From positions 1-64,000 of the forward strand of contig NZ_QPQT01000004.1 of the NCBI RefSeq assembly GCF_003605125.1: a stretch of 64,000 nucleotides of DNA. Reading direction: 5' to 3'. Position numbers and translations under genes: made by a program. Below the pieces are notes generated by a model, which had not been told where the DNA came from, did no database searches, and saw only the letters and a program-made list of their open reading frames with translations. Below are positions 9,596 to 19,238 of the stretch, in pieces. The number at the start of each line of letters is the position of its first letter. Within the stretch, counting starts at the first letter, position 1. The DNA comes from Shewanella algidipiscicola. GTDB taxonomy: Bacteria > Pseudomonadota > Gammaproteobacteria > Enterobacterales > Shewanellaceae.

Positions 9596-10738
9596 ATGGC
9601 TTGGAACGAGCCCGGTAACAAGGGTCAAGATCCTTGGGGAAATAAAAATGGCAATGACAAAGGGCCACCAGATCTCGACGAAGTGTTTAAGAATATCTCT
9701 AAACGCTTTGGCGGCAAAGGTAATGGTTCTGGCGGTGGATTCAGTGCATTAGGATTCGTTATTGTTTTAGGTATCGCCGTGGTGGTGTGGGGACTTTCGG
9801 GTTTCTATACCGTCAAAGAAGCTGAAAAAGGGGTTGCGTTACGCTTTGGTAAATATATCGGTGAAGTGGAGCCTGGCTTACAGTGGAAAGCGACCTTCAT
9901 CGATGAAGTGTTTCCGGTAAACGTGAGTAACGTTCGCTCGATCCCCGCATCTGGCAGCATGCTGACTGCAGATGAAAACGTGGTGTTGGTTGAGCTTGAT
10001 GTGCAATACATTGTAGTCGATGCTTATCGCTATATGTTTAGCGCTGTCGATGCGAATTCTAGCTTGCGTGAAGCGACCGATAGTGCTTTGCGCTATGTGG
10101 TGGGTCACAATCGCATGGATGACATCTTGACCACTGGGCGTGATCAAATTCGCCGTGACACTTGGGATGAAGTGAATCGTATTATCGAACCTTATAATTT
10201 GGGTATAGAGATCCGAGATGTTAACTTCTTGCCAGCGCGTCCACCAGAAGAGGTGAAAGATGCCTTTGATGATGCTATTGCAGCGCAAGAGGATGAGCAA
10301 CGTTTTATCCGTGAAGCAGAAGCGTATTCGCGTGAGATTGAGCCTAAAGCTCGTGGTACCGTACAACGTATGGAACAACAAGCTAACGCTTACAAGGAAC
10401 GTGAAATTTTAGAAGCGCGTGGTAAAGTGGCACGCTTTGAAAAATTACTTCCAGAGTATCAAGCTTCTCCAGATGTGACTCGTAATCGTCTTTATATCGA
10501 TGCAATGTCTAAGGTTTACTCGGGTGCTAACAAAGTATTGGTCGATGCGAAAAGCAGCGGCAACATGATGTATCTGCCACTGGATAAACTGATGGACCAA
10601 AGCAAGACATCTAAGCAACCTCAAGCGGCTGCGCAAGGCTCATCTAATGAGTCTGCTAACAGCATAGTGAATAGTGTCGGCATGCCACTCGACGGGCGTC
10701 CTTCTCGTAGCGACCGTACTCGCCAGGGGAGAAACTAA
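9596..10738 (+). CDS. hflK: FtsH protease modulator HflK
   Basis: An SPFH/prohibitin-family protein that assembles with HflC into a cage around FtsH in the inner membrane. A Gly/Asn-rich cytoplasmic N-terminus (about 1-45) precedes one membrane segment (about 50-70), the SPFH domain (about 75-265) and long coiled-coil helices. The Ser/Asn/Gln-rich tail (about 335-380) is disordered-looking. 380 residues. A GGAG sequence precedes the ATG; the stop is two bases before hflC. Confidence 0.95.
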   Translation: MAWNEPGNKGQDPWGNKNGNDKGPPDLDEVFKNISKRFGGKGNGSGGGFSALGFVIVLGIAVVVWGLSGFYTVKEAEKGVALRFGKYIGEVEPGLQWKATFIDEVFPVNVSNVRSIPASGSMLTADENVVLVELDVQYIVVDAYRYMFSAVDANSSLREATDSALRYVVGHNRMDDILTTGRDQIRRDTWDEVNRIIEPYNLGIEIRDVNFLPARPPEEVKDAFDDAIAAQEDEQRFIREAEAYSREIEPKARGTVQRMEQQANAYKEREILEARGKVARFEKLLPEYQASPDVTRNRLYIDAMSKVYSGANKVLVDAKSSGNMMYLPLDKLMDQSKTSKQPQAAAQGSSNESANSIVNSVGMPLDGRPSRSDRTRQGRN

Positions 10739-10740
10739 TC

Positions 10741-11619
10741 ATGGGTAGATTATCTGTCATTATTATCGCAATCTTGATTGCGACCGGTTTATCTTCACTG
10801 TTGGTCGTTAATGAAGGTGAGCGTGCGATCGTATCGCGCTTTGGTAAAATTCTTAAAGATGATGGCGTGACACGGATTTATACGCCTGGTTTACACGTTA
10901 AACTGCCATTGATCGATAAGATTAAGTTTTTAGACTCTCGCATCCAGACTATGGACGGCGCAGCAGATCGCTTTGTGACTTCTGAGAAAAAAGACTTAAT
11001 GGTCGACTCATATGTCAAGTGGCGTATTTTTGATCATGAAAAATACTACTTAGCGACTAACGGTGGTAATAAAGTCCAGGCGGAATCTTTATTACAACGT
11101 AAGATTAATAACGATCTACGTACCGAGTTTGGTCGCCGTACTATCAAAGACATCGTCTCTGGTAGCCGAGATGAGTTACAGCAAGATGCGTTGAGAAACG
11201 CGTCTGACAGTGCCAAAGATTTGGGTATCGAAGTGGTCGATGTGCGTGTTAAGCAGATTAACTTACCAGCTAACGTGAGTTCGAGTATCTACCAGCGTAT
11301 GCGCGCAGAGCGTACCGCAGTAGCGAAAGAGCATCGCGCACAAGGTAAGGAGCAATCTGAGATCATTCGTGCTAAGACCGATGCGAGCGTAGAAATTCAA
11401 ATTGCTGAAGCTGAGCGTAAAGCCTTATCCGTTCGTGGTGAAGGTGATGCTATTGCGGCTAAAATCTATGCAGATGCTTACAATAAAGATCCTGAGTTTT
11501 ATTCTTTCTTACGTAGTTTGGAAGCATATAAAGCCAGTTTCTCAAGCGGCTCAAACGTGATGGTATTAGAGCCAGACAGTGACTTCTTCAAATATATGAA
11601 GCGTTCTGACGGCAAATAA
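10741..11619 (+). CDS. hflC: FtsH protease modulator HflC
   Basis: Partner of HflK in the membrane-anchored HflKC complex that limits FtsH access to membrane substrates. It has an N-terminal membrane anchor (about 5-22), an SPFH domain (about 23-190) and coiled-coil helices carrying QIAEAERKA-type repeats up to about 245. 292 residues. It begins two bases after hflK, so the pair is surely cotranscribed, and ends just before a strong terminator. Confidence 0.95.
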   Translation: MGRLSVIIIAILIATGLSSLLVVNEGERAIVSRFGKILKDDGVTRIYTPGLHVKLPLIDKIKFLDSRIQTMDGAADRFVTSEKKDLMVDSYVKWRIFDHEKYYLATNGGNKVQAESLLQRKINNDLRTEFGRRTIKDIVSGSRDELQQDALRNASDSAKDLGIEVVDVRVKQINLPANVSSSIYQRMRAERTAVAKEHRAQGKEQSEIIRAKTDASVEIQIAEAERKALSVRGEGDAIAAKIYADAYNKDPEFYSFLRSLEAYKASFSSGSNVMVLEPDSDFFKYMKRSDGK

Positions 11620-11630
11620 GCCATATACAT

Positions 11631-11660
11631 AAAAAAGCCCGACGAGTTCGGGCTTTTTTG
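11631..11660 (+). terminator. Intrinsic terminator after hflC
   Basis: The arms AAAAAAGCCCGA and TCGGGCTTTTTT close on a short loop and end in a T tract. It also has an A tract on its 5' side. Confidence 0.92.
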
Positions 11661-11943
11661 TATTTGTTTAATTCAACCTGCTAATTTAGCTTAAATTGTT
11701 GTTCTAGCTTTAAACAATTTACTACCCATTATCCGCGTAATTTGTGACTTTTTCATTGCTATTGGCCATATATATTGATTGTTTTGTAAACAGCGTTAAC
11801 TTTGTTGGCTGTTTTACTATGATCTGCTTCTAATTTTTGGCTATAATGAGCCCCGCCTCAAATTTGATTTTTGTGCTTTGGGGTAAAACCCCAATATCAA
11901 AGTTTTTAAAACAAAAATTCCAACACTCTCTGGAGATAAGTGG
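11661..11943 (+). promoter_or_regulatory. petABC upstream region with a candidate -10 box
   Basis: An AT-rich leader of about 280 bases before petA. A perfect TATAAT lies at 11842-11847; no close match to TTGACA is present at the ideal distance, so an activator may be needed. The ribosome binding site GGAGA at 11932-11936 serves petA. No ORF is convincing here. Confidence 0.4.
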
Positions 11944-12534
11944 ATGAGCAATGCGCCAGTCGATACCGGACGTCGCAGATTCCTGACCGCAGCAACCGCC
12001 GTAGTAGGTGGTGCTGGTGCCGTCGCTGTAGCGGTTCCTTTTATAAAGTCATGGAATCCGAGTGCCAAAGCGAAAGCTGCAGGCGCACCGGTTGAAGTAA
12101 ACATTAGTAAGTTAGAGCCGGGTCAGCTGATCCGTGTTGAATGGCGTGGAAAACCTGTATGGGTTGTCCGTCGCACCGAAGAGATCTTAAAAGGTCTTGC
12201 CACTCTCGATGATAAATTACGTGATCCTGGTTCAAATGAAGAGCAGCAACCTGCCTATGCGCAAAATGCGGTTCGTTCAATTAAGCCTGAGTACTTTATC
12301 GCTGTAGGTCTTTGTACTCACTTAGGTTGTTCTCCGACGTATCTTCCCGATACCTTTGGTGAGCAAGTCGAAGGTGTGGCCTCTGGTTTCTTCTGCCCAT
12401 GTCATGGCTCTAAGTTTGATATGGCAGGCCGTGTATTCCAAGGCGTTCCAGCACCCCTAAACCTTGTTGTTCCACCTCATCAATACATTGATGACGGCAA
12501 CGTCATTATCGGTGTCGATCAGGGAGCTGCGTAA
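11944..12534 (+). CDS. petA: Ubiquinol-cytochrome c reductase, Rieske iron-sulfur subunit
   Basis: The Rieske subunit of the bc1 complex; it accepts an electron from ubiquinol and passes it to cytochrome c1. A twin-arginine-like GRRRF at residues 9-13 precedes the single membrane anchor (about 15-35). The [2Fe-2S] ligands are in CTHLGC (124-129) and CPCH (151-154). 196 residues. Its stop codon overlaps the petB start (TAATG), so petABC is one translationally linked operon. Confidence 0.97.
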   Translation: MSNAPVDTGRRRFLTAATAVVGGAGAVAVAVPFIKSWNPSAKAKAAGAPVEVNISKLEPGQLIRVEWRGKPVWVVRRTEEILKGLATLDDKLRDPGSNEEQQPAYAQNAVRSIKPEYFIAVGLCTHLGCSPTYLPDTFGEQVEGVASGFFCPCHGSKFDMAGRVFQGVPAPLNLVVPPHQYIDDGNVIIGVDQGAA

Positions 12535-13748
12535 TGGTAAAGAATATTATTGATTGGATTGATGCAAGAATCCCAATGACGGCGACCTATAACCGCCATG
12601 TTGGCCAATATGCAACACCAACAAACTTTAACTTTTGGTACTTCTTTGGCTCATTAGCCATGTTAGTGCTAGTTAACCAGTTACTGACTGGTATTTGGCT
12701 AACGATGAACTACGTACCAACCGCGGAAGGTGCGTTTGCCTCTATTGAATACATCATGCGTGATGTTGAATATGGCTGGTTACTGCGTTATATGCACTCC
12801 ACTGGTGCATCTGCCTTCTTCGTCGTTATCTATCTGCATATGTTCCGTGGTCTTATCTACGGCTCTTATCAAAAGCCAAGAGAGCTATTGTGGCTATTTG
12901 GTATGTTGATCTTCCTTGTGTTGATGGCTGAAGCCTTCATGGGTTACCTACTGCCTTGGGGACAGATGTCCTATTGGGGAGCGCAGGTAATTATCTCGCT
13001 CTTTGGCGCGATCCCAGTGATTGGTGATGACCTAACACTTTGGATCCGTGGTGACTTCGTTGTTTCTGGTGCGACGCTTAACCGCTTCTTTGCACTGCAT
13101 GTTATTGCCTTGCCATTAGTTTTGGTTGTGCTGGTATTCCTGCACTTAATCGCGTTACACGAAGTGGGTTCAAATAACCCTGACGGTATCGAAATTAAGA
13201 AGAACAAAGATGAAAATGGTTGGCCAAAAGATGGTATTCCATTCCACCCTTACTACACAGTTAAAGATATTATGGGCGTCGCAGGCTTCCTGATTGTCTT
13301 CTGTTATGTGTTGTTCTTTATGCCTGAGGGCGGTGGTTACTTCCTAGAGAAGCCAAATTTTGAAGCCGCTAACCCCATGAAAACACCTGAGCATATTGCA
13401 CCAGTATGGTACTTCACGCCTTTCTATGCGATTTTGCGTGCGATCCCTGACAAGCTGCTAGGGGTTGTGGGGATGGGCTTAGCGATTGCCGTGTTGTTTG
13501 TTTTACCATGGTTAGATCGCTGTAAGGTTAAGTCGATTCGCTACCGTAGCATGATCCATAAGCTCAATATTGGTCAGTTCGCTGTATCGTTTGTTGTCTT
13601 AGGATACTTAGGTGCGGTTCCTGCCACACCAGCACTAACCATTGCGGCTCGTATCTTTACTCTGACTTACTTCGGTTTCTTCTTAGCGCTTTGGCTTTAC
13701 AGCAAGAGTGAGAAGACCAAGCCTGTACCAGAGAGGTTGACTCACTAA
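12534..13748 (+). CDS. petB: Cytochrome b subunit of the bc1 complex
   Basis: The membrane core of complex III carrying hemes bL and bH and both quinone sites. The fused long form has 404 residues and about eight or nine membrane segments. Visible signatures are HSTGASAFF and YLHMFRG with heme-ligand histidines, GYLLPWGQMS, and HVIALPL. The PEWY-like Qo motif appears as APVWYFTPF, a PVWY variant. It overlaps petA and petC by single bases. Confidence 0.97.
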   Translation: MVKNIIDWIDARIPMTATYNRHVGQYATPTNFNFWYFFGSLAMLVLVNQLLTGIWLTMNYVPTAEGAFASIEYIMRDVEYGWLLRYMHSTGASAFFVVIYLHMFRGLIYGSYQKPRELLWLFGMLIFLVLMAEAFMGYLLPWGQMSYWGAQVIISLFGAIPVIGDDLTLWIRGDFVVSGATLNRFFALHVIALPLVLVVLVFLHLIALHEVGSNNPDGIEIKKNKDENGWPKDGIPFHPYYTVKDIMGVAGFLIVFCYVLFFMPEGGGYFLEKPNFEAANPMKTPEHIAPVWYFTPFYAILRAIPDKLLGVVGMGLAIAVLFVLPWLDRCKVKSIRYRSMIHKLNIGQFAVSFVVLGYLGAVPATPALTIAARIFTLTYFGFFLALWLYSKSEKTKPVPERLTH

Positions 13749-14449
13749 TGAAGAAATTATTGATTGCATTAGTTACTTTGGTGCCATCGCTTGCCTTTGC
13801 TGCAGGTGGCGCAAATGTACATTTAGAAAGTGCCAACATCGACCTAAACGATACTGAGTCACTGCAACGTGGTTTAGATAAATTTCAGCACTATTGTGCA
13901 GGTTGTCATAGCACTCAATATCAGCGCTATAACCGTGTTGCAGAAGACTTAGATATCTCACTAGACGATATGCGTGATAAGTATATGGTGGTAGAGGGAG
14001 CTAAAGTTGGTGACTTGATGGAAAACTCGATTCCAGAAGTCGATGCGGCAAAATGGTTTGGCGCTGCGCCGCCTGATTTGACTTTGGTTGCTCGCGTGCG
14101 TGGTGAAGATTGGCTCTATACTTACCTTAAGAGCTTCTATCATGATGAGAGTCGTCCATTTGGGGTGAATAATACCGTCTTCCCATCAGTGGCCATGCCT
14201 CATGTACTGCAAGATCTGCAAGGTCTGTCGGTTAAGCAAGAAGATGGTAGTTTTGTGACTACTGGCGGTAAGCTTACTGCTGAAGAGTATGACCAAGTGG
14301 TGCGCGATATCACAGGATTCCTGGTTTATTCAGGCGATCCGGTCAAACTTGAGCGTGAAAGCTTAGGTTGGTGGGTGATGGGCTTCCTGTTTATTTTCTT
14401 TATCGTGGCTTATCTGCTAAAGAAAGAGTACTGGAAAGATGTACACTAA
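13748..14449 (+). CDS. petC: Cytochrome c1
   Basis: The periplasmic heme c subunit of the bc1 complex. A cleavable signal peptide (about 1-18, ending AFA) is followed by the heme attachment site CAGCH at 50-54, the axial Met region near AMPHVLQ, and a C-terminal membrane anchor (about 207-226) with KKEYWK after it. 233 residues. It starts on the last base of petB and closes the operon before a terminator. Confidence 0.96.
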   Translation: MKKLLIALVTLVPSLAFAAGGANVHLESANIDLNDTESLQRGLDKFQHYCAGCHSTQYQRYNRVAEDLDISLDDMRDKYMVVEGAKVGDLMENSIPEVDAAKWFGAAPPDLTLVARVRGEDWLYTYLKSFYHDESRPFGVNNTVFPSVAMPHVLQDLQGLSVKQEDGSFVTTGGKLTAEEYDQVVRDITGFLVYSGDPVKLERESLGWWVMGFLFIFFIVAYLLKKEYWKDVH

Positions 14450-14487
14450 CCCCCAATAAAGGTTAGAATGTATTATCCGCATATTCC

Positions 14488-14524
14488 AAACGGGGGGCCT
14501 TGCCCCTCGTTTGTTTTTGCTTTT
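14488..14524 (+). terminator. Terminator after petC
   Basis: A GC-rich hairpin, ACGGGGGGC against GCCCCTCGT with an imperfect stem, followed by TTTGTTTTTGCTTTTTT. Confidence 0.8.
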
Positions 14525-14555
14525 TTAGCTTTCGACTTAATTTTGGAGGGTATCA

Positions 14556-15185
14556 ATGGCTGTTGCTGCCAATAAACGCTCAATCATGACCCTGTTTTCA
14601 GGCGCTGACGATCTCTATAGCCACCAAGTACGTATCGTATTGGCGGAAAAGGGCGTTACCGTTGATGTTCTACAGGTTGATCCTAATGAAATGCCTGAAG
14701 ATCTTATTGAGCTAAATCCATACAATACAGTTCCGACATTAGTTGATCGTGAGCTAGTACTTTATAACTCGCGCATTATTATGGAATATTTGGACGAGCG
14801 TTTTCCTCATCCACCATTAATGCCTGTTTATCCTGTTTCTCGTGGCCAGACGCGTCTGATGATGCACCGTATCGAAAACGATTGGTACACCTTAGTGGAT
14901 CGCATTCGTAAAGGTGATCGCGCCGATGCCGCTCGTAAACAGTTACAAGAGAGTCTAACTTCTATTTCGCCAATCTTTAATGAAATGCCTTATTTTATGG
15001 CGGAAGAGTTTGGTCTGGCTGACTGTTATTTAGGCCCGCTATTGTGGCGTCTGCCTGTACTGGGTATCGAGTTAGACAGCCGTACCGCGAAGGAAGTTAA
15101 AGCCTACATGACACGTCTATTTGATCGCGAGTCATTTAAAGCATCACTAACAGAGTCCGAGCGCGAAATGCGCATGGGTATCTAA
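14556..15185 (+). CDS. sspA: Stringent starvation protein A
   Basis: A glutathione-S-transferase-fold protein that binds RNA polymerase under starvation and acid stress and has no GST activity in studied relatives. An N-terminal thioredoxin-like domain (about 10-85, with NPYNTVPTLVD and the SRIIMEYLDERFPHP segment) precedes the helical C-terminal domain. 209 residues. TGGAGG precedes the ATG, and sspB starts two bases after the stop. Confidence 0.95.
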   Translation: MAVAANKRSIMTLFSGADDLYSHQVRIVLAEKGVTVDVLQVDPNEMPEDLIELNPYNTVPTLVDRELVLYNSRIIMEYLDERFPHPPLMPVYPVSRGQTRLMMHRIENDWYTLVDRIRKGDRADAARKQLQESLTSISPIFNEMPYFMAEEFGLADCYLGPLLWRLPVLGIELDSRTAKEVKAYMTRLFDRESFKASLTESEREMRMGI

Positions 15186-15187
15186 AA

Positions 15188-15643
15188 ATGAAACCCATGA
15201 CACCTAATCGTCCGTACTTATTGCAAGCATATTATGATTGGCTGATGGATAATGAGCTAACCCCCCATGTGGTGGTGGATGCTTATGTTCCTGGAACACA
15301 AGTGCCTCAGCAATATGTTAAAGATGGACAGATTGTGCTGAATATTACCGCCAGTGCGGTGGGTAATCTACAGATTGGTCACGATGCTATCGAGTTTAGT
15401 GCTCGTTTTGGTGGTGTGCCCCAGCAAGTGATTTTACCTATGGCCTCCATCGTGGCTATATATGCACGAGAAAATGGTGCAGGTACGGTATTTGACCAAG
15501 AAGAAGCCTATCAGCTTGAACTTGAGCCAGAAGAGACCAGTCTATCGGTAGTCGAACAGAAACCAGCGCCAGCGTCTGCTTCAACATCTGAAGGTGATGA
15601 GGCTAAACCTAAGCGCCGTGGTCATCTAACGGTCGTTAAGTAG
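15188..15643 (+). CDS. sspB: ClpXP adaptor protein SspB
   Basis: Delivers ssrA-tagged and some other substrates to ClpXP. The N-terminal substrate-binding domain (about 1-112) includes RPYLLQAYYDWL and the VVLDA/VPGTQVP-type segment. A flexible acidic linker leads to the C-terminal ClpX-binding tail, which ends RRGHLTVVK, the recognisable XB motif. 151 residues; cotranscribed with sspA. Confidence 0.95.
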   Translation: MKPMTPNRPYLLQAYYDWLMDNELTPHVVVDAYVPGTQVPQQYVKDGQIVLNITASAVGNLQIGHDAIEFSARFGGVPQQVILPMASIVAIYARENGAGTVFDQEEAYQLELEPEETSLSVVEQKPAPASASTSEGDEAKPKRRGHLTVVK

Positions 15644-15666
15644 CAATACATTTAACTGCGTATTAT

Positions 15667-15694
15667 AAAAAACCAGCCTAATGGCTGGTTTTTT
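15667..15694 (+). terminator. Intrinsic terminator after sspB
   Basis: The arms AACCAGCC and GGCTGGTT enclose a TAAT loop, followed by TTTT and preceded by a run of A. Confidence 0.92.
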
Positions 15695-15821
15695 ATTGCC
15701 TACACTTTGCCAAGTGAACCATTGAAGCTAACGAGGTTTGCTAGTGGATGAATAGTTCACTTCTCTGTGTTAGCATCTGCGCCACAAGAATAACCTCACG
15801 ACCTTAGGCTAGCAGCAGTAT

Positions 15822-16397
15822 ATGATCTTAATGATCGACAATTACGATTCATTTACGTTTAACTTAGTGCAGTATTTTCAGCAGCTCGGGCAGGAAATCA
15901 TAGTAAAACGCAATGATGAGATCACTCTGGCACAAATCGAACAGTTATCGCCTAGCTTACTGGTTATCTCGCCGGGGCCTTGTTCACCAAATGAGGCGGG
16001 GATTTCATTGGCTGCTATCAGCCACTTTGCTGGTAAATTGCCGATATTGGGTGTCTGCTTAGGTCACCAAGCCATTGCTCAGGTGTTTGGGGCGGATGTG
16101 GTGCGTGCTAAACGCGTGATGCACGGTAAAACCAGTCGTATTACCCATAGTGATAAAAGGTTATTTGCAGGGCTAAATCAGCCGTTAACTGTGACTCGGT
16201 ATCACTCACTGTTGGTCGACAGTGTACCGAAAGATTTTGTACTCGATGCTTGGTTTGACGATCCGCTTTACGGGCGCGAGATCATGGCTATGAGCCATCG
16301 CTCTCTACCTATCTATGGCGTTCAGTTTCATCCAGAGTCGATTTTGACAGAACAAGGGGTGGAGTTACTAAAGCACTTTATCGATATGGCAGGTTAA
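15822..16397 (+). CDS. pabA: Aminodeoxychorismate (or anthranilate) synthase glutamine amidotransferase
   Basis: A class I glutaminase subunit that supplies ammonia for p-aminobenzoate synthesis. The catalytic triad is visible: Cys79 in GVCLGHQAI, and His171/Glu173 in FHPESI. The N-terminus [10 protein letters not shown] is typical of PabA/TrpG. 191 residues. I prefer PabA because it stands apart from any trp gene and precedes the argD/astC region, as pabA does in enterobacteria; in some relatives one protein serves both pathways. Confidence 0.88.
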   Translation: MILMIDNYDSFTFNLVQYFQQLGQEIIVKRNDEITLAQIEQLSPSLLVISPGPCSPNEAGISLAAISHFAGKLPILGVCLGHQAIAQVFGADVVRAKRVMHGKTSRITHSDKRLFAGLNQPLTVTRYHSLLVDSVPKDFVLDAWFDDPLYGREIMAMSHRSLPIYGVQFHPESILTEQGVELLKHFIDMAG

Positions 16398-16563
16398 CTT
16401 AGGCATAGCCTGAATATGTTACAGTGTGTCTGCTTTCTCTTTTCAAACTGTTACAACATTTATACTTATCCTTCCGCGTTTTTAGTCTATTTTGTGATAT
16501 AAAAGGCAGCAAAATAACTGCCATACAGCGACTGCTGTTTATGCAAAATAACAAGAAGGAAGG

Positions 16564-19041
16564 ATGATGATGGGTGCTTTTCGTGGTTTTGGCCTCAGCC
16601 TATTAACGCTCGCCATGTTGGGCGGCTGTGCGACCTCAGCACAAAACAATTCAGCAGAGACGACAACCTCTGCGTCAGTCACCTTGGCTGCACCGCCAAG
16701 TATTGGCCAACCCCTCACACTTAAGCAAATAATGGCCAATCCTGATTGGATGGGAATTTTTGCCAAGGGCGAATATTGGAGCGATGACAGTCAATCCATT
16801 TATTTTGCCAGACAAGCCCACGGTGCACCGATTAAGACCTATTATCAACAGCGTCTAACCGAGCCCAGTGCTCACGAGTTAGCATTAGATCAATTACATG
16901 CAGCGTCACAGCAACATGGGGTTTTGGATTTCGCCAAAACACGTAAAGCCTATCTTTACCAAGGCAATTTGTTTGTTAAAAACCTGTCGTCAGGCCAAGT
17001 GACTCAGTTAACGCGCCAAAATACAGCTATCGATGGGGTGCGCTTTTTAAGTAATGGCGATATCGCGTATTGGCAAGGCGATGATATCTTTAAGATCCAT
17101 CAAGGTTCTGGTCTGCTAGAGCAGATGGCTAATATCAAGATGGCCATAGAGCCCAAAGCGGTAGAGGCACCATCTAGCTATATTGCCAAGCAACAGCACA
17201 GATTGATTGAATATGTGGCTTTGCAGCAAGAAAGCGCTATCGCAAAGCAAACCTATCAAGCTCAGCTTGCCAAGAGCGATCCAACCCTATCGGCCAAAAC
17301 ATGGTATTTGGGTGATAAAGAGGTGGTGAGCCAGCTAAGCCTGTCGCCAACGGGACGTTATGTTTTATTGTCGCTGCGTGACAAAGATTATAGCTGGCGC
17401 GCCGAGCACGACATCATGCCTAATTACCTAGGAAAAGATGGCTATGTTGATGCAGTTCCTGTACGGGCACGGGTTGCAGAAGACAAGCATCCTGGTGAGC
17501 GTTTAGTGTTATTAGATTTGCAAACTCGTGATAAAAAAGAGATCACTATCGAAGGGTTAATTGGTTTTGATGAAGATGTCTTAGCCAAGGTTAAAGCCGA
17601 AAATGCGCAAGCGAAGGGTGAACGCTACCAGAGCCAAACTGCGCCGCGTAAGGTGCAATTAATGCAAGATTGGGGCTGGTCTCAAAGCGCCATTCAATGG
17701 CAACCCACGCAGGACAAAGTCGCTGTGATGCTGGAGGCTATCGACAATAAAGATCGCTGGCTAGCCACACTCGATCTCAATAAAGGGCGTTTAGTTACCC
17801 AGCACAGATTGCACGACGAGGCTTGGGTAAACTACAACTTTAATCAGTTTGGCTGGTTACCCAATAGCGATAGTCTTTATTACCTGTCTGAAGAGACAGG
17901 TTATTCTCATCTTTATATTAAGGCCAAAGGGGAGGAGGCAACGCCACTGACTCAGGGGAAATATGTTGTTAGCGATATTACCCTTGGTCCAAAGGCGCAG
18001 TTTATCTACTACAAAGCCAATAAACAGCACCCTGGGATCGATAATGTTTATCGGGTTGAAATAGCCTCCGGGAAAGAGCAGCAGTTAACCCAATGGGAGG
18101 GTCAACTCGATTACCAACTTAGCCCAGACGGAACCAAGTTGCTGCTTAATGCATCTCGTCGTACCCAGCCTGCAGAGCTATTTGTGCAGGCCATAGGGGG
18201 AGAACTCACTCAGCTAACTCATTATACCAGTGATGCGTTTAAGCAATACCCATGGCAAGCGCCCGAAGTCGTTGCTGTGCCATCAACGCATGGTGCCGAT
18301 GATGTTTATGCGCGAGTCTATTTACCTCAAGGATTTGATAACACCAAGGTGGATAAGTATCCGGCGGTGATCTTCAATCATGGTGCGGGTTATCTGCAAA
18401 ATGCCCATTATGGCTTCTCGGGTTATTTTCGAGAGTTTATGTTTCATAACTTACTGACTCAAAATGGCTATGTTGTGATGGATATGGATTATCGTGGATC
18501 TAAGGACTATGGTCGTGATTGGCGCACCGCGGTTTATCGTAATATGGGGCATCCCGAGGTCGAAGACCTAAAAGATGGTGTGAGCTGGATGGCAAGTAAC
18601 GTCAATGTTGACGCTAATCGTGTTGGTACTTATGGGGGGTCTTATGGTGGTTTCCTTACCTTTATGGCGCTATTTACCGAGCCTGAGCTATTTCAAGCTG
18701 GTGCCGCTCTGCGCCCTGTGAGTGACTGGGCGCATTATAATGCGCCTTATACCTCTAATATTCTAAATACCCCTGAAGTGGATGCTATCGCCTATGAGCG
18801 CAGCTCACCCATAGAGCACGCCCAAGGGCTTAACAAGCCATTATTGATCATGAGCGGTGTACTCGATGATAACGTCTTCTTTCAAGATAGTGTGCGTTTA
18901 GTACAACGTCTCATTGAATTGGAAAAGCCAATGTTTGAAACGGCCATCTACCCGGTAGAGCCCCACGGTTTTCGTCAACCATCGAGTTGGCTGGATGAAT
19001 ATCGTCGAATCTTTAAGTTATTCGAGCAAGAGCTTAAATAA
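16564..19041 (+). CDS. S9 family prolyl oligopeptidase-like lipoprotein
   Basis: An exported serine peptidase of the dipeptidyl-peptidase IV / acylaminoacyl-peptidase type. A lipoprotein signal ends at the lipobox LGGC (Cys about residue 20). A beta-propeller follows (about 60-560) and then the alpha/beta hydrolase domain, with nucleophile Ser693 in GGSYGG, Asp768 in the LDDN segment and His801 in EPHGF. 825 residues. It has its own promoter region and terminator and so looks monocistronic. Three ATG codons stand in tandem at 16564-16572; AAGAAGGAAGG lies immediately upstream. A second S9 enzyme occurs at 48644. Confidence 0.9.
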   Translation: MMMGAFRGFGLSLLTLAMLGGCATSAQNNSAETTTSASVTLAAPPSIGQPLTLKQIMANPDWMGIFAKGEYWSDDSQSIYFARQAHGAPIKTYYQQRLTEPSAHELALDQLHAASQQHGVLDFAKTRKAYLYQGNLFVKNLSSGQVTQLTRQNTAIDGVRFLSNGDIAYWQGDDIFKIHQGSGLLEQMANIKMAIEPKAVEAPSSYIAKQQHRLIEYVALQQESAIAKQTYQAQLAKSDPTLSAKTWYLGDKEVVSQLSLSPTGRYVLLSLRDKDYSWRAEHDIMPNYLGKDGYVDAVPVRARVAEDKHPGERLVLLDLQTRDKKEITIEGLIGFDEDVLAKVKAENAQAKGERYQSQTAPRKVQLMQDWGWSQSAIQWQPTQDKVAVMLEAIDNKDRWLATLDLNKGRLVTQHRLHDEAWVNYNFNQFGWLPNSDSLYYLSEETGYSHLYIKAKGEEATPLTQGKYVVSDITLGPKAQFIYYKANKQHPGIDNVYRVEIASGKEQQLTQWEGQLDYQLSPDGTKLLLNASRRTQPAELFVQAIGGELTQLTHYTSDAFKQYPWQAPEVVAVPSTHGADDVYARVYLPQGFDNTKVDKYPAVIFNHGAGYLQNAHYGFSGYFREFMFHNLLTQNGYVVMDMDYRGSKDYGRDWRTAVYRNMGHPEVEDLKDGVSWMASNVNVDANRVGTYGGSYGGFLTFMALFTEPELFQAGAALRPVSDWAHYNAPYTSNILNTPEVDAIAYERSSPIEHAQGLNKPLLIMSGVLDDNVFFQDSVRLVQRLIELEKPMFETAIYPVEPHGFRQPSSWLDEYRRIFKLFEQELK

Positions 19042-19051
19042 ATAACAACAC

Positions 19052-19078
19052 AAGGCTTCCTATGGGAAGCCTTTTTTA
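19052..19078 (+). terminator. Intrinsic terminator after the S9 peptidase
   Basis: The arms AAGGCTTCC and GGGAAGCCTT enclose a very short loop and are followed by TTTTT. Confidence 0.92.
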
Positions 19079-19238
19079 TATCGCAAAATAAATAAGTTAG
19101 CTTAATAGCAGAATATTTAGTTATCTATGGTTATTAAAATGTCCGTATTTTTACCACGACAGCGAGCTGTCTGAGTAAGGATTTAGTGTAATATAAAGTG
19201 ATTAAGCGTTAATTTTGGCCTGTCATAAAGGGGTTTAG